From Polaribacter sp. HaHaR_3_91 (GTDB taxonomy: Bacteria; Bacteroidota; Bacteroidia; Flavobacteriales; Flavobacteriaceae): a stretch of 64,000 bases of DNA. Position 1 is the stretch's first letter; each line of letters starts with the position of its first letter. Made by a program: the position numbers and the translations under genes. Location of the stretch: NCBI RefSeq assembly GCF_019278525.1, contig NZ_CP058986.1:4144347-4208346 (forward strand). Direction: 5' to 3'. Of the stretch, positions 34,359-42,508 are shown piece by piece. The notes below the pieces were generated by a model. It was not told the origin of the DNA and searched no databases. It worked only from the letters and a program-made list of their open reading frames with translations.

Positions 34359-34673
34359 ATGGAAATTCAATTAGAAAAAACAGACTTTAACAATGTTATA
34401 GAAAACAACAGTAATGTATTATTAGATTTTTACGCAGACTGGTGTGGACCTTGTCAAACCTTATTACCAACCATCAACAAATTAGCAGACGAGTTACAGG
34501 ACAACATTACCATTAAAAAAGTAAATGTTGATGATTACCCAGAAGTAGCCGCAAAATATAGCGTAAGAAACATACCAACATTAATTTTCTTTAAAAACGG
34601 ATCACCTGCTGACAGACATACAGGTTTAATTACAGAAAGTAGTTTAAGAAGTAAAATAGACAACTTAAAATAA
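34359..34673 (+). CDS. Thioredoxin
   Basis: A 104-residue cytoplasmic thioredoxin with the redox motif DWCGPCQ (Cys29, Cys32) and the cis-proline loop RNIPTLIFF. It has no signal peptide. It is the first gene behind the duplicated promoter and is followed by a 32-residue Cys protein and an AhpD-like protein, so it probably recycles a peroxidase or serves a redox-stress response under the AraC regulator upstream. A second thioredoxin is encoded at 59098. Confidence 0.94.
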   Translation: MEIQLEKTDFNNVIENNSNVLLDFYADWCGPCQTLLPTINKLADELQDNITIKKVNVDDYPEVAAKYSVRNIPTLIFFKNGSPADRHTGLITESSLRSKIDNLK

Positions 34674-34711
34674 GGACTACAACCATCAAAAAATAGACAA
34701 CTTTTTAACGA

Positions 34712-34771
34712 GTCCAAAGCAAAGGAACTTTTGTCCAATTTTTGAAGCTACTATCGGTTGCATCTTTGCAG
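34712..34771 (+). promoter_or_regulatory. Duplicated promoter 2, before the small Cys protein
   Basis: Same length and layout as 34231-34290: GTCCA at 34712 and 34733 (again 21 bp apart), GGAACTTTTGTCCA, ATCGGTTGCATCTTTGCAG ending at 34771. It lies 33 bp before the ATG of the 32-residue protein and governs it and probably the AhpD-like gene. Confidence 0.75.
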
Positions 34772-34803
34772 AGTCAAACAGTAACAATTAAAAAAACAAC
34801 AAT

Positions 34804-34902
34804 ATGAAAACAATAGAAAACGCACAATGCCCAAACTGTTGGGGATACCAAACATACGACGAGCAACACCAAACACAACAACTTTGCGAATGCAAAGCAT
34901 AA
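34804..34902 (+). CDS. 32-residue protein with CPNC and CEC motifs
   Basis: A small frame, MKTIENAQCPNCWGYQTYDE followed by QHQTQQLCECKA, then stop. The four cysteines (9, 12, 27, 29) form a CxxC...CxC set, enough for a zinc knuckle, an Fe-S site or a redox pair. It has its own strong promoter (34712-34771), is translated in the same direction as its neighbours, and is followed by the AhpD-like gene after 49 bp. Both facts argue that it is a real gene despite its size. The family is unknown to me; a redox or metal role fits its neighbours. Confidence 0.7.
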   Translation: MKTIENAQCPNCWGYQTYDEQHQTQQLCECKA

Positions 34903-34951
34903 TATAAAAGGAGAACAAAATATTAATAATAAAACAATTTAAAATAAAATT

Positions 34952-35500
34952 ATGAGCACATTTAACGTACCAACAAAAAACGAAGTATCAGAAAATAACC
35001 AAGCAATTTTTAACCAATTAGAAAAAGGATTGGGTTTTGTACCAAACTTATACGCAGCATTTGCACACAGTGAAACTGCATTAGGTAACTTTTTAGCAAT
35101 AGGGCAAGGAAAAACAAGTTTTTCTGCAAAAGAGAAAGAAGTAATCAACTTAGCAGTAAGTCAAGTAAACGAATGTGTGTATTGTTTATCTGCACACACA
35201 GCAATTGGTAAAATGAATGGTTTTACAGAACCACAAATTTTAGAATTAAGAGCTGGTGAAGCTTCTTTTGACGCAAAATTAGATGCTTTAGCAAAATTTT
35301 CTAGAAGTGTATCTCTAAACAGAGGAGCTGCAACAACAGAAGCAATAGAAAACTTATACGCAGCAGGATATACAAAAGGAAACTTGGCAGATGCAATTAT
35401 CTTAATAGGAGAAATTACCATTACCAACTACTTTCATAAAACAACAGATGTTGCAGTAGATTTTCCTGTTGCACAAACTTTAGAAGTAGCAACAATTTAA
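34952..35500 (+). CDS. Carboxymuconolactone decarboxylase / AhpD-like protein
   Basis: A 182-residue all-helical protein with the AhpD redox motif ECVYCLSAHTA (Cys75, Cys78, His82), as in alkylhydroperoxidases that reduce peroxides with thiol donors. The preceding AKEKEVINLAVSQVN and the later RSVSLNRGAATTEAIENLY also fit. The substrate is not known; the neighbours (thioredoxin, small Cys protein) support a thiol-dependent role rather than decarboxylation. It has no obvious promoter of its own and probably shares the one at 34712-34771. Confidence 0.92.
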   Translation: MSTFNVPTKNEVSENNQAIFNQLEKGLGFVPNLYAAFAHSETALGNFLAIGQGKTSFSAKEKEVINLAVSQVNECVYCLSAHTAIGKMNGFTEPQILELRAGEASFDAKLDALAKFSRSVSLNRGAATTEAIENLYAAGYTKGNLADAIILIGEITITNYFHKTTDVAVDFPVAQTLEVATI

Positions 35501-35542
35501 TAAATAATCAATTTTAATAATAATTAGTAATACACAACAATC

Positions 35543-35899
35543 ATGAAAAAAGTAATCGCAATTTTAGTAATCATTTTAGGTTTCGCATTTAATACAAATG
35601 CACAAGATGTAAAAACAGTTTCTTTAGAACAAACCAAGGGTGAGTTTACTCAGAAACAACTTACATTATCTGAAGGAACTTATGTTTTTGAAGTAGCAAA
35701 CAACAACGTTGGTCATAATGTTGGTTTTGTTTTAGCACCTAAAGCAGATGTAAAAGCACACATTAAAAACGCTTATGTTACTGCACAAGTAAAAAACAAC
35801 ACCAAAGAAAGCTCTAAAGAAGTAACGCTTAAAAAAGGTGAATATGTTTATTTCTGTCCTTTAAACCCAACACCACAATATACTTTAATCGTAGAATAA
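35543..35899 (+). CDS. Secreted cupredoxin-like protein
   Basis: A 118-residue exported protein (signal peptide 1-21, ending NTNAQ) with a small beta barrel: LTLSEGTYVFEVANNNVGHNVGF, then a C-terminal KKGEYVYFCPLNPTPQYTLIV. His58 and Cys105 sit where blue copper proteins have two of their ligands, but the usual second His and the Met after the Cys are missing (CPLNPTPQY). Copper may be bound weakly or not at all. It is the last gene of the AraC/thioredoxin group, ahead of a strong terminator. Confidence 0.75.
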   Translation: MKKVIAILVIILGFAFNTNAQDVKTVSLEQTKGEFTQKQLTLSEGTYVFEVANNNVGHNVGFVLAPKADVKAHIKNAYVTAQVKNNTKESSKEVTLKKGEYVYFCPLNPTPQYTLIVE

Positions 35900-35922
35900 T
35901 TTTCTTAATTCAAGTAGTGATT

Positions 35923-35948
35923 GGCGAGCAGAAATGCTCGCCTTTTTT
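35923..35948. terminator. Strong terminator
   Basis: GGCGAGCA-gaaa-TGCTCGCC followed by six T, 22 bp past the cupredoxin-like stop. G+C-rich stem and GNRA-like loop. Confidence 0.92.
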
Positions 35949-35959
35949 GCATTTATAAA

Positions 35960-36760
35960 CTAAAATTTTTCTGGCACAAAAGTTTGGTAATCCATTGGTG
36001 GTCTTACATAGGCTTTACTGTCTGGTAAAGGCGGAAGTTCAATTGGTTTTATATCCATTTTTTCATAAGGAATCTTACTTAACATATGGCTGATACAATT
36101 TAGTCTTGCTTTCTTTTTGTTATCAGAATTTACGACAAACCAAGGCACTTGCTTTGTATCTGTATGGGCAAACATTTTATCTTTTGCTTCAGAATACTCT
36201 AACCAACGCGAACGAGATTGTAAATCCATCGGACTAAATTTCCAACGTTTTAAAGGATTAGAAATACGGTTTTTAAAACGTCTTTCTTGCTCTTCATCAC
36301 TAACAGAAAACCAATATTTTAAAACAATAATGCCAGATCTTACTAACATACGTTCAAATTCTGGACAAGAACGTAAAAACTCATCATATTCATCATTTGT
36401 ACAAAAGCCCATTACTTTTTCTACTCCTGCCCTATTATACCAACTTCTATCAAACAACACAATTTCTCCTGCTGCGGGTAAATATTGTACATAACGCTGA
36501 AAATACCATTGCGATTTTTCTTTTTCTGTAGGCACACCTAATGCAACCACTTTACAAATTCTAGGGTTTAAAGGCTCTGTAAAACGTTTTATAGTTCCTC
36601 CTTTACCAGAAGCATCTCTTCCTTCAAAAAGAACGACTACTTTTAAACCTTGGCTTTTAACCCACTCTTGCATGTGCACCAATTCTGTGTGCAATATTTT
36701 TAATTCTTCGTCGTAATTAAATTTCTTTTTCTTAGTGCTAACCTTCTTTTCTTTATCCAT
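35960..36760 (-). CDS. ppk2: Polyphosphate kinase 2
   Basis: PPK2 moves phosphate between polyphosphate and nucleoside diphosphates. The 266-residue single-domain form has the Walker A-like FEGRDASGKGGTIKRF, the lid region with DRSWYNRAGVEKVMGFC, and RSRWLEYSEAKDKMFAHTD. Length and motifs match class I PPK2 enzymes, which mainly phosphorylate GDP or ADP. It is a single gene converging on the cupredoxin-like gene across a shared terminator. Confidence 0.95.
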   Translation of the reverse strand: MDKEKKVSTKKKKFNYDEELKILHTELVHMQEWVKSQGLKVVVLFEGRDASGKGGTIKRFTEPLNPRICKVVALGVPTEKEKSQWYFQRYVQYLPAAGEIVLFDRSWYNRAGVEKVMGFCTNDEYDEFLRSCPEFERMLVRSGIIVLKYWFSVSDEEQERRFKNRISNPLKRWKFSPMDLQSRSRWLEYSEAKDKMFAHTDTKQVPWFVVNSDNKKKARLNCISHMLSKIPYEKMDIKPIELPPLPDSKAYVRPPMDYQTFVPEKF

Positions 36761-36928
36761 CTACGCAATCTACGAAAATTCAAAAAAATATGAAATACAT
36801 TTATTTTTAGTAGTGCTATTTTAAATTAATTATAAATAATATCGCTTAAAAAAAGCACTAAAAATTACATCAAAATTAAAAGTCTTATTTTTGCACTTCA
36901 ATTTTTAATAGATATCAAAAACAACTAT

Positions 36929-37708
36929 TTGCTAAACTACTATTCATATCCGCATACAACCTCTAAAGAATGGGTTACTTTTGTTCATGGAGCCGGAGGA
37001 AGTAGTTCTATTTGGTTTAAACAAGTAAGAGATTTTAGAAAACATTTTAACGTTTTAATCTTAGATTTACGTGGTCATGGAGATAGCAAACCAAAACTAA
37101 AAGATACGTTTAAAGCAAAATATACTTTCGATTCTATTACGGCAGATATTGTTGAAGTGATTGATTATTTAAAAATTAAAAAATCTCATTTTATTGGTAT
37201 TTCTTTAGGTACTATTTTAATTAGAAATCTTGCAGAAAAAAGACCAGAAATGGTAAAAAGCATGATTATGGGTGGTGCTATTATAAAAATGAATTTCCGC
37301 TCTCAAGTATTAATGAAAGTCGGTAATATCTTTAAATCTGTAGTACCTTATATGATGCTTTACAAGCTCTTTGCCTTTATTATTATGCCAAAGAAAAATC
37401 ATAAAAACTCTCGATTACTATTTGTAAACGAAGCGAAAAAATTATATCAAAAAGAATTTTTACGTTGGTTTAAATTAACATCAGAAATAAACCCTTTATT
37501 ACGTTTTTTTAGAACAAAAGATATTAAAATCCCTACATTATATGTAATGGGAGCCGAAGATCATTTGTTTTTACCTTCTATAAAAAACATTGTTTCTAAA
37601 CATGTTACAGCATCACTTTTTGTAATTGAAAATTGCGGTCATGTGGTAAATGTAGAACAGCCAGAAATGTTTAACAACCAAACAATCCGTTTTATTACAT
37701 CTTTATAA
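36929..37708 (+). CDS. Alpha/beta hydrolase
   Basis: A 259-residue alpha/beta hydrolase with FVHGAGGSSSIWF (oxyanion loop), HFIGISLGTILIR (nucleophile Ser92), MGAEDHLFLPS (acid) and ENCGHVVNVEQPE (histidine). The start is a TTG at 36929; no ATG is placed better before YYSYPHTTSKEW. A cysteine-free, short lid follows the nucleophile. The substrate is unknown. A TATTTTTGC box precedes it by about 35 bp. Confidence 0.88.
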   Translation: MLNYYSYPHTTSKEWVTFVHGAGGSSSIWFKQVRDFRKHFNVLILDLRGHGDSKPKLKDTFKAKYTFDSITADIVEVIDYLKIKKSHFIGISLGTILIRNLAEKRPEMVKSMIMGGAIIKMNFRSQVLMKVGNIFKSVVPYMMLYKLFAFIIMPKKNHKNSRLLFVNEAKKLYQKEFLRWFKLTSEINPLLRFFRTKDIKIPTLYVMGAEDHLFLPSIKNIVSKHVTASLFVIENCGHVVNVEQPEMFNNQTIRFITSL

Positions 37709-37787
37709 TTTCATTCATTTAATTCCGTGTAAAACACTTTTTTAATAAATTTTTATGAGGTATATTTACCTTATAAACATTTTTATT

Positions 37788-38792
37788 ATGAATCAGATAA
37801 TTACATTTGGAGAGGTTTTAATGCGAATTTCGCCTTCAGGAAACAAAAAATTTATTCAATCTAACCAAGTAGAATTTTATTTTGGTGGTACAGAATTAAA
37901 TGTTGGTATTTCTGTAGCCAATTTTGGACAAGATGTAAAACATATTTCATGTGTTTCTGATGATTTTATAGGTGATACCGCTATTTCTTTTCTAAGAAAA
38001 TTTGACGTTAGTACTTCTGCAATTGTTCGCTCTAGCAGACCTTTAGGTGTTTATTTTTTAGAAGTTGGTGCTGTTATGAGACCGAGTTCTATTTCTTATA
38101 ATAGATCTCACTCTTCTTTTTCTGAAATTCAACCAGAAATGGTAGATTGGGAAAAATCTTTAAAAAAAGGAAAATGGTTTCATTGGACAGGTATCACTCC
38201 TGCACTTTGTAAAGGTGGTTATGAAACTTTAAAAGAAGGATTAATCCTTGCCCAAAAAAAAGGTATGGGAATTTCTGTGGATCCTACCTACAGAAGTGGT
38301 TTATGGAAATGGGGAGGCACTCCAAAAGAAGTTCTATCTGAATTAGTGAATTATTCTACCGTTTTTATTGGTGGTGTAAATGAAATAAATGAACTTTTAG
38401 AAACTAATTTCTCTTATTCTAACGACGATTTTATTGAAGCGAGTAAACAGTTAATGGAGAAGTATCCTACCATAGAAAAAGTATTTGATAAAATAAGAAC
38501 TTCTATCAATTCTTCTTGGCATAAAATTAGAGCGAGGATGTGGAATGGTAAAGAATTTAAAGAAACTCAAGATTTAGACATTACGCATATTGTAGACAGA
38601 ATTGGTACTGGTGATGCTTTTGCTGCCGGAATAATTCATGGTTTACAAAAATTTGATGACTATAAAGCTATGGAGTTTGGTAGCGCAGCCTGTGCCATTA
38701 AACATACCTATTTAGGTGATATTAATTACGCAAATGAAAAAGAAGTAATGAGTATTCTAGAAGGAAACACCACAGGTAGATTGCAGCGATAA
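37788..38792 (+). CDS. kdgK: PfkB-family sugar kinase, probable 2-keto-3-deoxygluconate kinase
   Basis: From the ATG at 37788 the protein has 334 residues; an upstream in-frame ATG at 37755 adds an unlikely hydrophobic leader and was rejected. It is a ribokinase-type enzyme: ITFGEVLMRISPSGN (N-terminal signature), FYFGGTELNVGISVANFGQD (glycine-rich substrate loop), and the anion hole and catalytic base RIGTGDAFAAGIIHG. The opening pattern and the Bacteroidota context favour KDG kinase of the uronate pathway, but other sugars remain possible. No partner KDPG aldolase is present in this window. Confidence 0.8.
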   Translation: MNQIITFGEVLMRISPSGNKKFIQSNQVEFYFGGTELNVGISVANFGQDVKHISCVSDDFIGDTAISFLRKFDVSTSAIVRSSRPLGVYFLEVGAVMRPSSISYNRSHSSFSEIQPEMVDWEKSLKKGKWFHWTGITPALCKGGYETLKEGLILAQKKGMGISVDPTYRSGLWKWGGTPKEVLSELVNYSTVFIGGVNEINELLETNFSYSNDDFIEASKQLMEKYPTIEKVFDKIRTSINSSWHKIRARMWNGKEFKETQDLDITHIVDRIGTGDAFAAGIIHGLQKFDDYKAMEFGSAACAIKHTYLGDINYANEKEVMSILEGNTTGRLQR

Positions 38793-38869
38793 AAAACTAA
38801 AAATATAACCCATTTTTTATAAGATTATTAACCTTAGGAAGTTTTATAAAAAAACAAGATATTTGCATT

Positions 38870-39235
38870 GTGAAAATAGCAGCAATCTTTTTATCGTTAT
38901 TCTTGCTTTCTAAGCCCTTGCTTCCATTATTGGAATATGCTGCTTTTTACGATTATATTAAAAATGAACTTTGTGAAAACATAGAAACTCCAGAGTTACA
39001 GTGTAACGGAAAATGTCATTTAGCAAAACAGATTGTGAAGGCAGGAGATTCTGAAAATGGTAATGAAAAAAACCAATCTTTTAAAGTAGAAATTTCTATC
39101 GTTTATTTTCAAGAAACAACTCATAATGATTCTGTTATTTTGTCTAAAGACGAAAATATTAAAATAAGTACTTCATATAATAACACCTATAAATTCCATT
39201 ATACGGATGTTGTTTTTCACCCACCACTCGTTTAA
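38870..39235 (+). CDS. Small secreted CNGKCH protein upstream of copper operon
   Basis: A 121-residue protein with an N-terminal signal or anchor (residues 1-21) and a short motif ELQCNGKCHLAKQ (Cys45, Cys49, His50), a likely metal site; Cys35 is nearby. The C-terminal ~60 residues are polar and end in FHYTDVVFHPPLV, with more histidines. It starts with GTG at 38870, four bases after a GATATTTG box. Proteins with this CNGKC signature often sit beside outer-membrane metal receptors in Flavobacteriia. Here it leads the copper-type operon by 320 bp; a role as metal sensor or chaperone is inferred. Confidence 0.7.
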   Translation: MKIAAIFLSLFLLSKPLLPLLEYAAFYDYIKNELCENIETPELQCNGKCHLAKQIVKAGDSENGNEKNQSFKVEISIVYFQETTHNDSVILSKDENIKISTSYNNTYKFHYTDVVFHPPLV

Positions 39236-39555
39236 TTTCTTCATACTAAGAAACGTAATAGACCAAATAATTGATGCTTAATTAATTTAATTAGGCTTCT
39301 AATTATGTGCTATCAATTAGAAATAATTAATAGTAAAAAACAACGCACAGTTAAGTTTTTTTTTTTAACAAAAGCTTTTTACGCGGTGTTTGGTAAGCGC
39401 GTTTCCTAACGATTTCTTTTTAGTAGTAAAAATGCAATTATAGCAATTGTGTTTAGCTCTTAATGTGCAATATACTTTCTTAAAAATGAATAATTGTTCA
39501 CCTATTTGCTGCTACTATTTTTTCAACAGTTTTTTAATAAAACAGTCCTAAAATA
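39236..39555. other. 320-bp gap before the copper operon
   Basis: AT-rich with no gene. One imperfect hairpin (CTATCAATTA/TAATTAATAG at 39310-39333) and an A/T-rich run are visible. A metal-responsive promoter is expected here, but I could not identify an operator or a clean TAnnTTTG box. Confidence 0.4.
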
Positions 39556-40479
39556 ATGAAACATTTACAGATAATTGTAATTGCAATTTCTATTGTAATA
39601 ACTTCTTGTACGCTAGATAAAACAGATTACGAAGCAGAATTAATTGTAGAAACAACAGAATATATTGAATTCGAAGAGGTAACTACCATAAATAATGAAG
39701 ATTATAACATTAGCATAGAAGCTTTAAATGGTACTTTATATAAAGGTTATAATGAAGTTCATCTAAAAGTCATCAGCTTAAAAACCGGTGAAAGTATAGA
39801 GAGTTCACAAATTACCTTTTTGCCAATTATGACCGATGCAAATGGAAACAAATCTTCTTGTCCGCACGAATATAATCTAACATACAATGCTACGGAAGGG
39901 TATTACAAAGGATATGTTGTGTTTACAAATGAGAGTAGCTCTACAGTAGATTGGCAGTTGTATATCGATTTTACAGATAATAATGAAACTCAATCTATCG
40001 ATAAAGTTATCACTGTAGAAGCGCAAACAAATATGAACCTAAACATGACGGCTTTTACAGGCAATGATAACGAGCAGTATTTTATTGCTTTAGTTGCACC
40101 TCAAAGTCCGCGTGTGGCACAAAACGATTTGGTTGCTGGTATTTACAAATACAACAAGCCAGCTAATGCGGCAGGAGAATTTCCTGATGTTACGCAATTT
40201 TCGTATTCAGCTGTAGAAAATCACACCTTGTTATTAGATCCAAGAATGCCAGAACCTTCTATGGGAAATCATTCATCACTTTATAATGAAGATTTATCCC
40301 AAGAAAGCGATGGTTTGTACCATGGAGTTGTAAATTATACCATGACAGGTAACTGGACGTTAAACTTCATTTTAAAAGATGAAAATAAACAAATAATAAA
40401 AGGAAACGAAGTTTCTACCGAATTTACTCCTGGAGTAGAAGGAGAAAGAGGTGAACTTTATATTGATATCTTATTTTAA
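39556..40479 (+). CDS. Lipoprotein with duplicated Met/His copper-type domain (YtkA-like)
   Basis: A 307-residue lipoprotein (lipobox ITSC, Cys18). The mature part has two similar domains of ~110 residues. The first has ITFLPIMTDANGNKSSCPHE (Met92, Cys102, His104) followed by YYKGYVVFTNESSSTVDW; the second has DPRMPEPSMGNHSS (Met231, Met236, His239) then LYHGVVNYTMTGNWTLNF. The shared form 'MPxM...H, G.Y.G.V..T..G.W.L' resembles the YtkA/FixH-type domains linked with copper handling. It most likely binds Cu and delivers it to, or receives it from, the receptor encoded four bases downstream. Confidence 0.75.
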   Translation: MKHLQIIVIAISIVITSCTLDKTDYEAELIVETTEYIEFEEVTTINNEDYNISIEALNGTLYKGYNEVHLKVISLKTGESIESSQITFLPIMTDANGNKSSCPHEYNLTYNATEGYYKGYVVFTNESSSTVDWQLYIDFTDNNETQSIDKVITVEAQTNMNLNMTAFTGNDNEQYFIALVAPQSPRVAQNDLVAGIYKYNKPANAAGEFPDVTQFSYSAVENHTLLLDPRMPEPSMGNHSSLYNEDLSQESDGLYHGVVNYTMTGNWTLNFILKDENKQIIKGNEVSTEFTPGVEGERGELYIDILF

Positions 40480-40483
40480 AAAT

Positions 40484-42469
40484 ATGAAAGCAATAACAAT
40501 AGCCATCCTATTATTAGCAACCTTGGCAAATGCACAAACTGTTGAGAAAAAAAAAGATAGTTTAGGAGGCATCTTAGATGAAGTAATAATTATAGCGGCT
40601 AAAAAAAAGAAAATAGAAACAGACATGAAAATGGCAGTTTCTGTGGATGAATTTTTAGCTTCTTCAGACAATATCAGTTTTATTAAGCGTGGTGCCTATG
40701 CATGGGAACCTCTACTTAATAATATGAGTACAGAACGTTCTATAATTACCATAGATGGTATGCACGTTTTTGGCGCTTGTACCGATAAAATGGATCCGGT
40801 AACGTCTTATGTAGAAAGTAATAATTTATCTGATATTGATATAAAATCAGGACAAGAGGGTAGTTTGCACGGAGCAACAGTAGCTGGTAGCATCGATTTG
40901 AAAAGGAAAAGTACCGCATTTACAATTGGGGAGAATTACAAAGGTGCCTACCAAACAGGATTCGAGTTTAATAACAAACAGTTTTTTTACCTTGCAAACG
41001 CCTCTTATTCTTCTGAAAACTTAGTAATAGATGGAAGTATCTCTAACAGAAAAGCAGAAAATTATACTGACGGTAATAATGACGAAGTACAGCATTCTCA
41101 GTTCGAAAAACTGAATGCTTCTTTAGGAGTTGCCTACAAAACGAGTGATTTATCATCTTTAAGGGTAGATGCAATTTTTGATAGAGCTAAGAATGTTGGT
41201 TTCCCTGCATTACCAATGGATTTATCTTTATCTAGAGCGTTAATTACATCGGTTGCATACAAGCAATTTTTTGAAAAAGGAATTGTAAAAGTTTGGGATA
41301 CCAAAGTGTATTTTAATGCTGTAGAACATTATATGGATGACACCACAAGACCAGAAAATTTGGTTCATATGGATATGCCTGGTTGGAGTACAACGTATGG
41401 TTTGGTATCTAAAATAAATCTTCAAAAAGACAATTTATCATCTGAAGTGCAATTAAATGCCTACAATAATTTATCGATTGCAGAAATGCGAATGTATCCG
41501 CAAGACAGAAGCGAAAGAACCATGTTTGCTTATAGTTGGCCTTGGGTTACCACAACTTATGCAGGACTTTCTATGAATAATTTATGGGATATTTCTGATG
41601 CAAGTCAACTAAGTTTTGGAGGCTCTCTAGGTGTCAACTACAATTATTCTAAATATGTAGAATTCAATTGGATTTTTCACCCAGGAACACCACAAGAAAA
41701 AACAAGGTTTTTACCAAACTTACATACAAGTTATAATTTAAACGTTGGTGATTTTAATTTTTCTATTGGTGGTGGTTATGGCCACAGAGCACCTTCGGTT
41801 TCGGAAGCATATGGGTATTATATTTATAACAGTTTTGATCGGTACGATTACATCGGAAATCCGGATTTGAAAAATGAAATTTCTTATGAAACCAATGCAA
41901 GTGCTGGTTTTAAAAATGAAAAATTGAGTGTGCAAGCCAAAGTAAACTATTTCTATATTCAAAATTATATTATAGGAAGAATTTTAAGTTTGGGGAGTCC
42001 AATGAATTATCAATCTGTAGGTGTAAAAGGATACACCTCTTTAGATTATGCAACATTGTTCAATTTTTCACTAAATACCAAGTACAATATTTTGGAAAAC
42101 TTGCATTGGAAAGGAACACTGACGTATGCGAGAGGTTTAGATGATAATCAAAATAACTTACCTTTTATCCGTCCGTTGAGTTACCAAACTTCATTGCATT
42201 TTTCTCATAAAAATTTCGGTTTTGGAACAGCACTAAATGGTGATTTCAAACAAAATAATTACAGTCCAGAATACGGAGAAGACGAAACGCCATCTTACAA
42301 AAATTTTAATATTTCTGCAGATTATACTTTTTACATTAATAATTACAAAACAGTTTTTCAAGTAGGTGCGGAAAACCTGTTTAATGAATATTACAGCACC
42401 TACGCAGATTGGGGAAACATCCCCAGAATGGGACGTAACATTTTTACGTCTTTAAAAATCAATTTTTAA
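40484..42469 (+). CDS. TonB-dependent outer-membrane receptor, OprC-like copper type
   Basis: From the ATG at 40484 the receptor has 661 residues; the in-frame ATG at 40451 lies inside the previous gene. It has a signal peptide (residues 1-18, LANAQ), a plug domain (about 30-150, IITIDGMHVFGACTDKMDP) and a 22-strand barrel ending in FTSLKINF with the terminal Phe. CTDKM gives CxxxM at Cys99/Met103, and EHYM gives HxM at His282/Met284. The P. aeruginosa copper receptor OprC uses a CxxxM-HxM site with nearly the same separation, so copper is the likely substrate. It is followed by mbnP- and mbnH-like genes, a combination that supports this. No TonB or carboxypeptidase-like N-terminal domain is present. 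Confidence 0.88.
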   Translation: MKAITIAILLLATLANAQTVEKKKDSLGGILDEVIIIAAKKKKIETDMKMAVSVDEFLASSDNISFIKRGAYAWEPLLNNMSTERSIITIDGMHVFGACTDKMDPVTSYVESNNLSDIDIKSGQEGSLHGATVAGSIDLKRKSTAFTIGENYKGAYQTGFEFNNKQFFYLANASYSSENLVIDGSISNRKAENYTDGNNDEVQHSQFEKLNASLGVAYKTSDLSSLRVDAIFDRAKNVGFPALPMDLSLSRALITSVAYKQFFEKGIVKVWDTKVYFNAVEHYMDDTTRPENLVHMDMPGWSTTYGLVSKINLQKDNLSSEVQLNAYNNLSIAEMRMYPQDRSERTMFAYSWPWVTTTYAGLSMNNLWDISDASQLSFGGSLGVNYNYSKYVEFNWIFHPGTPQEKTRFLPNLHTSYNLNVGDFNFSIGGGYGHRAPSVSEAYGYYIYNSFDRYDYIGNPDLKNEISYETNASAGFKNEKLSVQAKVNYFYIQNYIIGRILSLGSPMNYQSVGVKGYTSLDYATLFNFSLNTKYNILENLHWKGTLTYARGLDDNQNNLPFIRPLSYQTSLHFSHKNFGFGTALNGDFKQNNYSPEYGEDETPSYKNFNISADYTFYINNYKTVFQVGAENLFNEYYSTYADWGNIPRMGRNIFTSLKINF

Positions 42470-42508
42470 ACAAACACAATCAATTAATAATCACAAATTT
42501 AAAAAACA

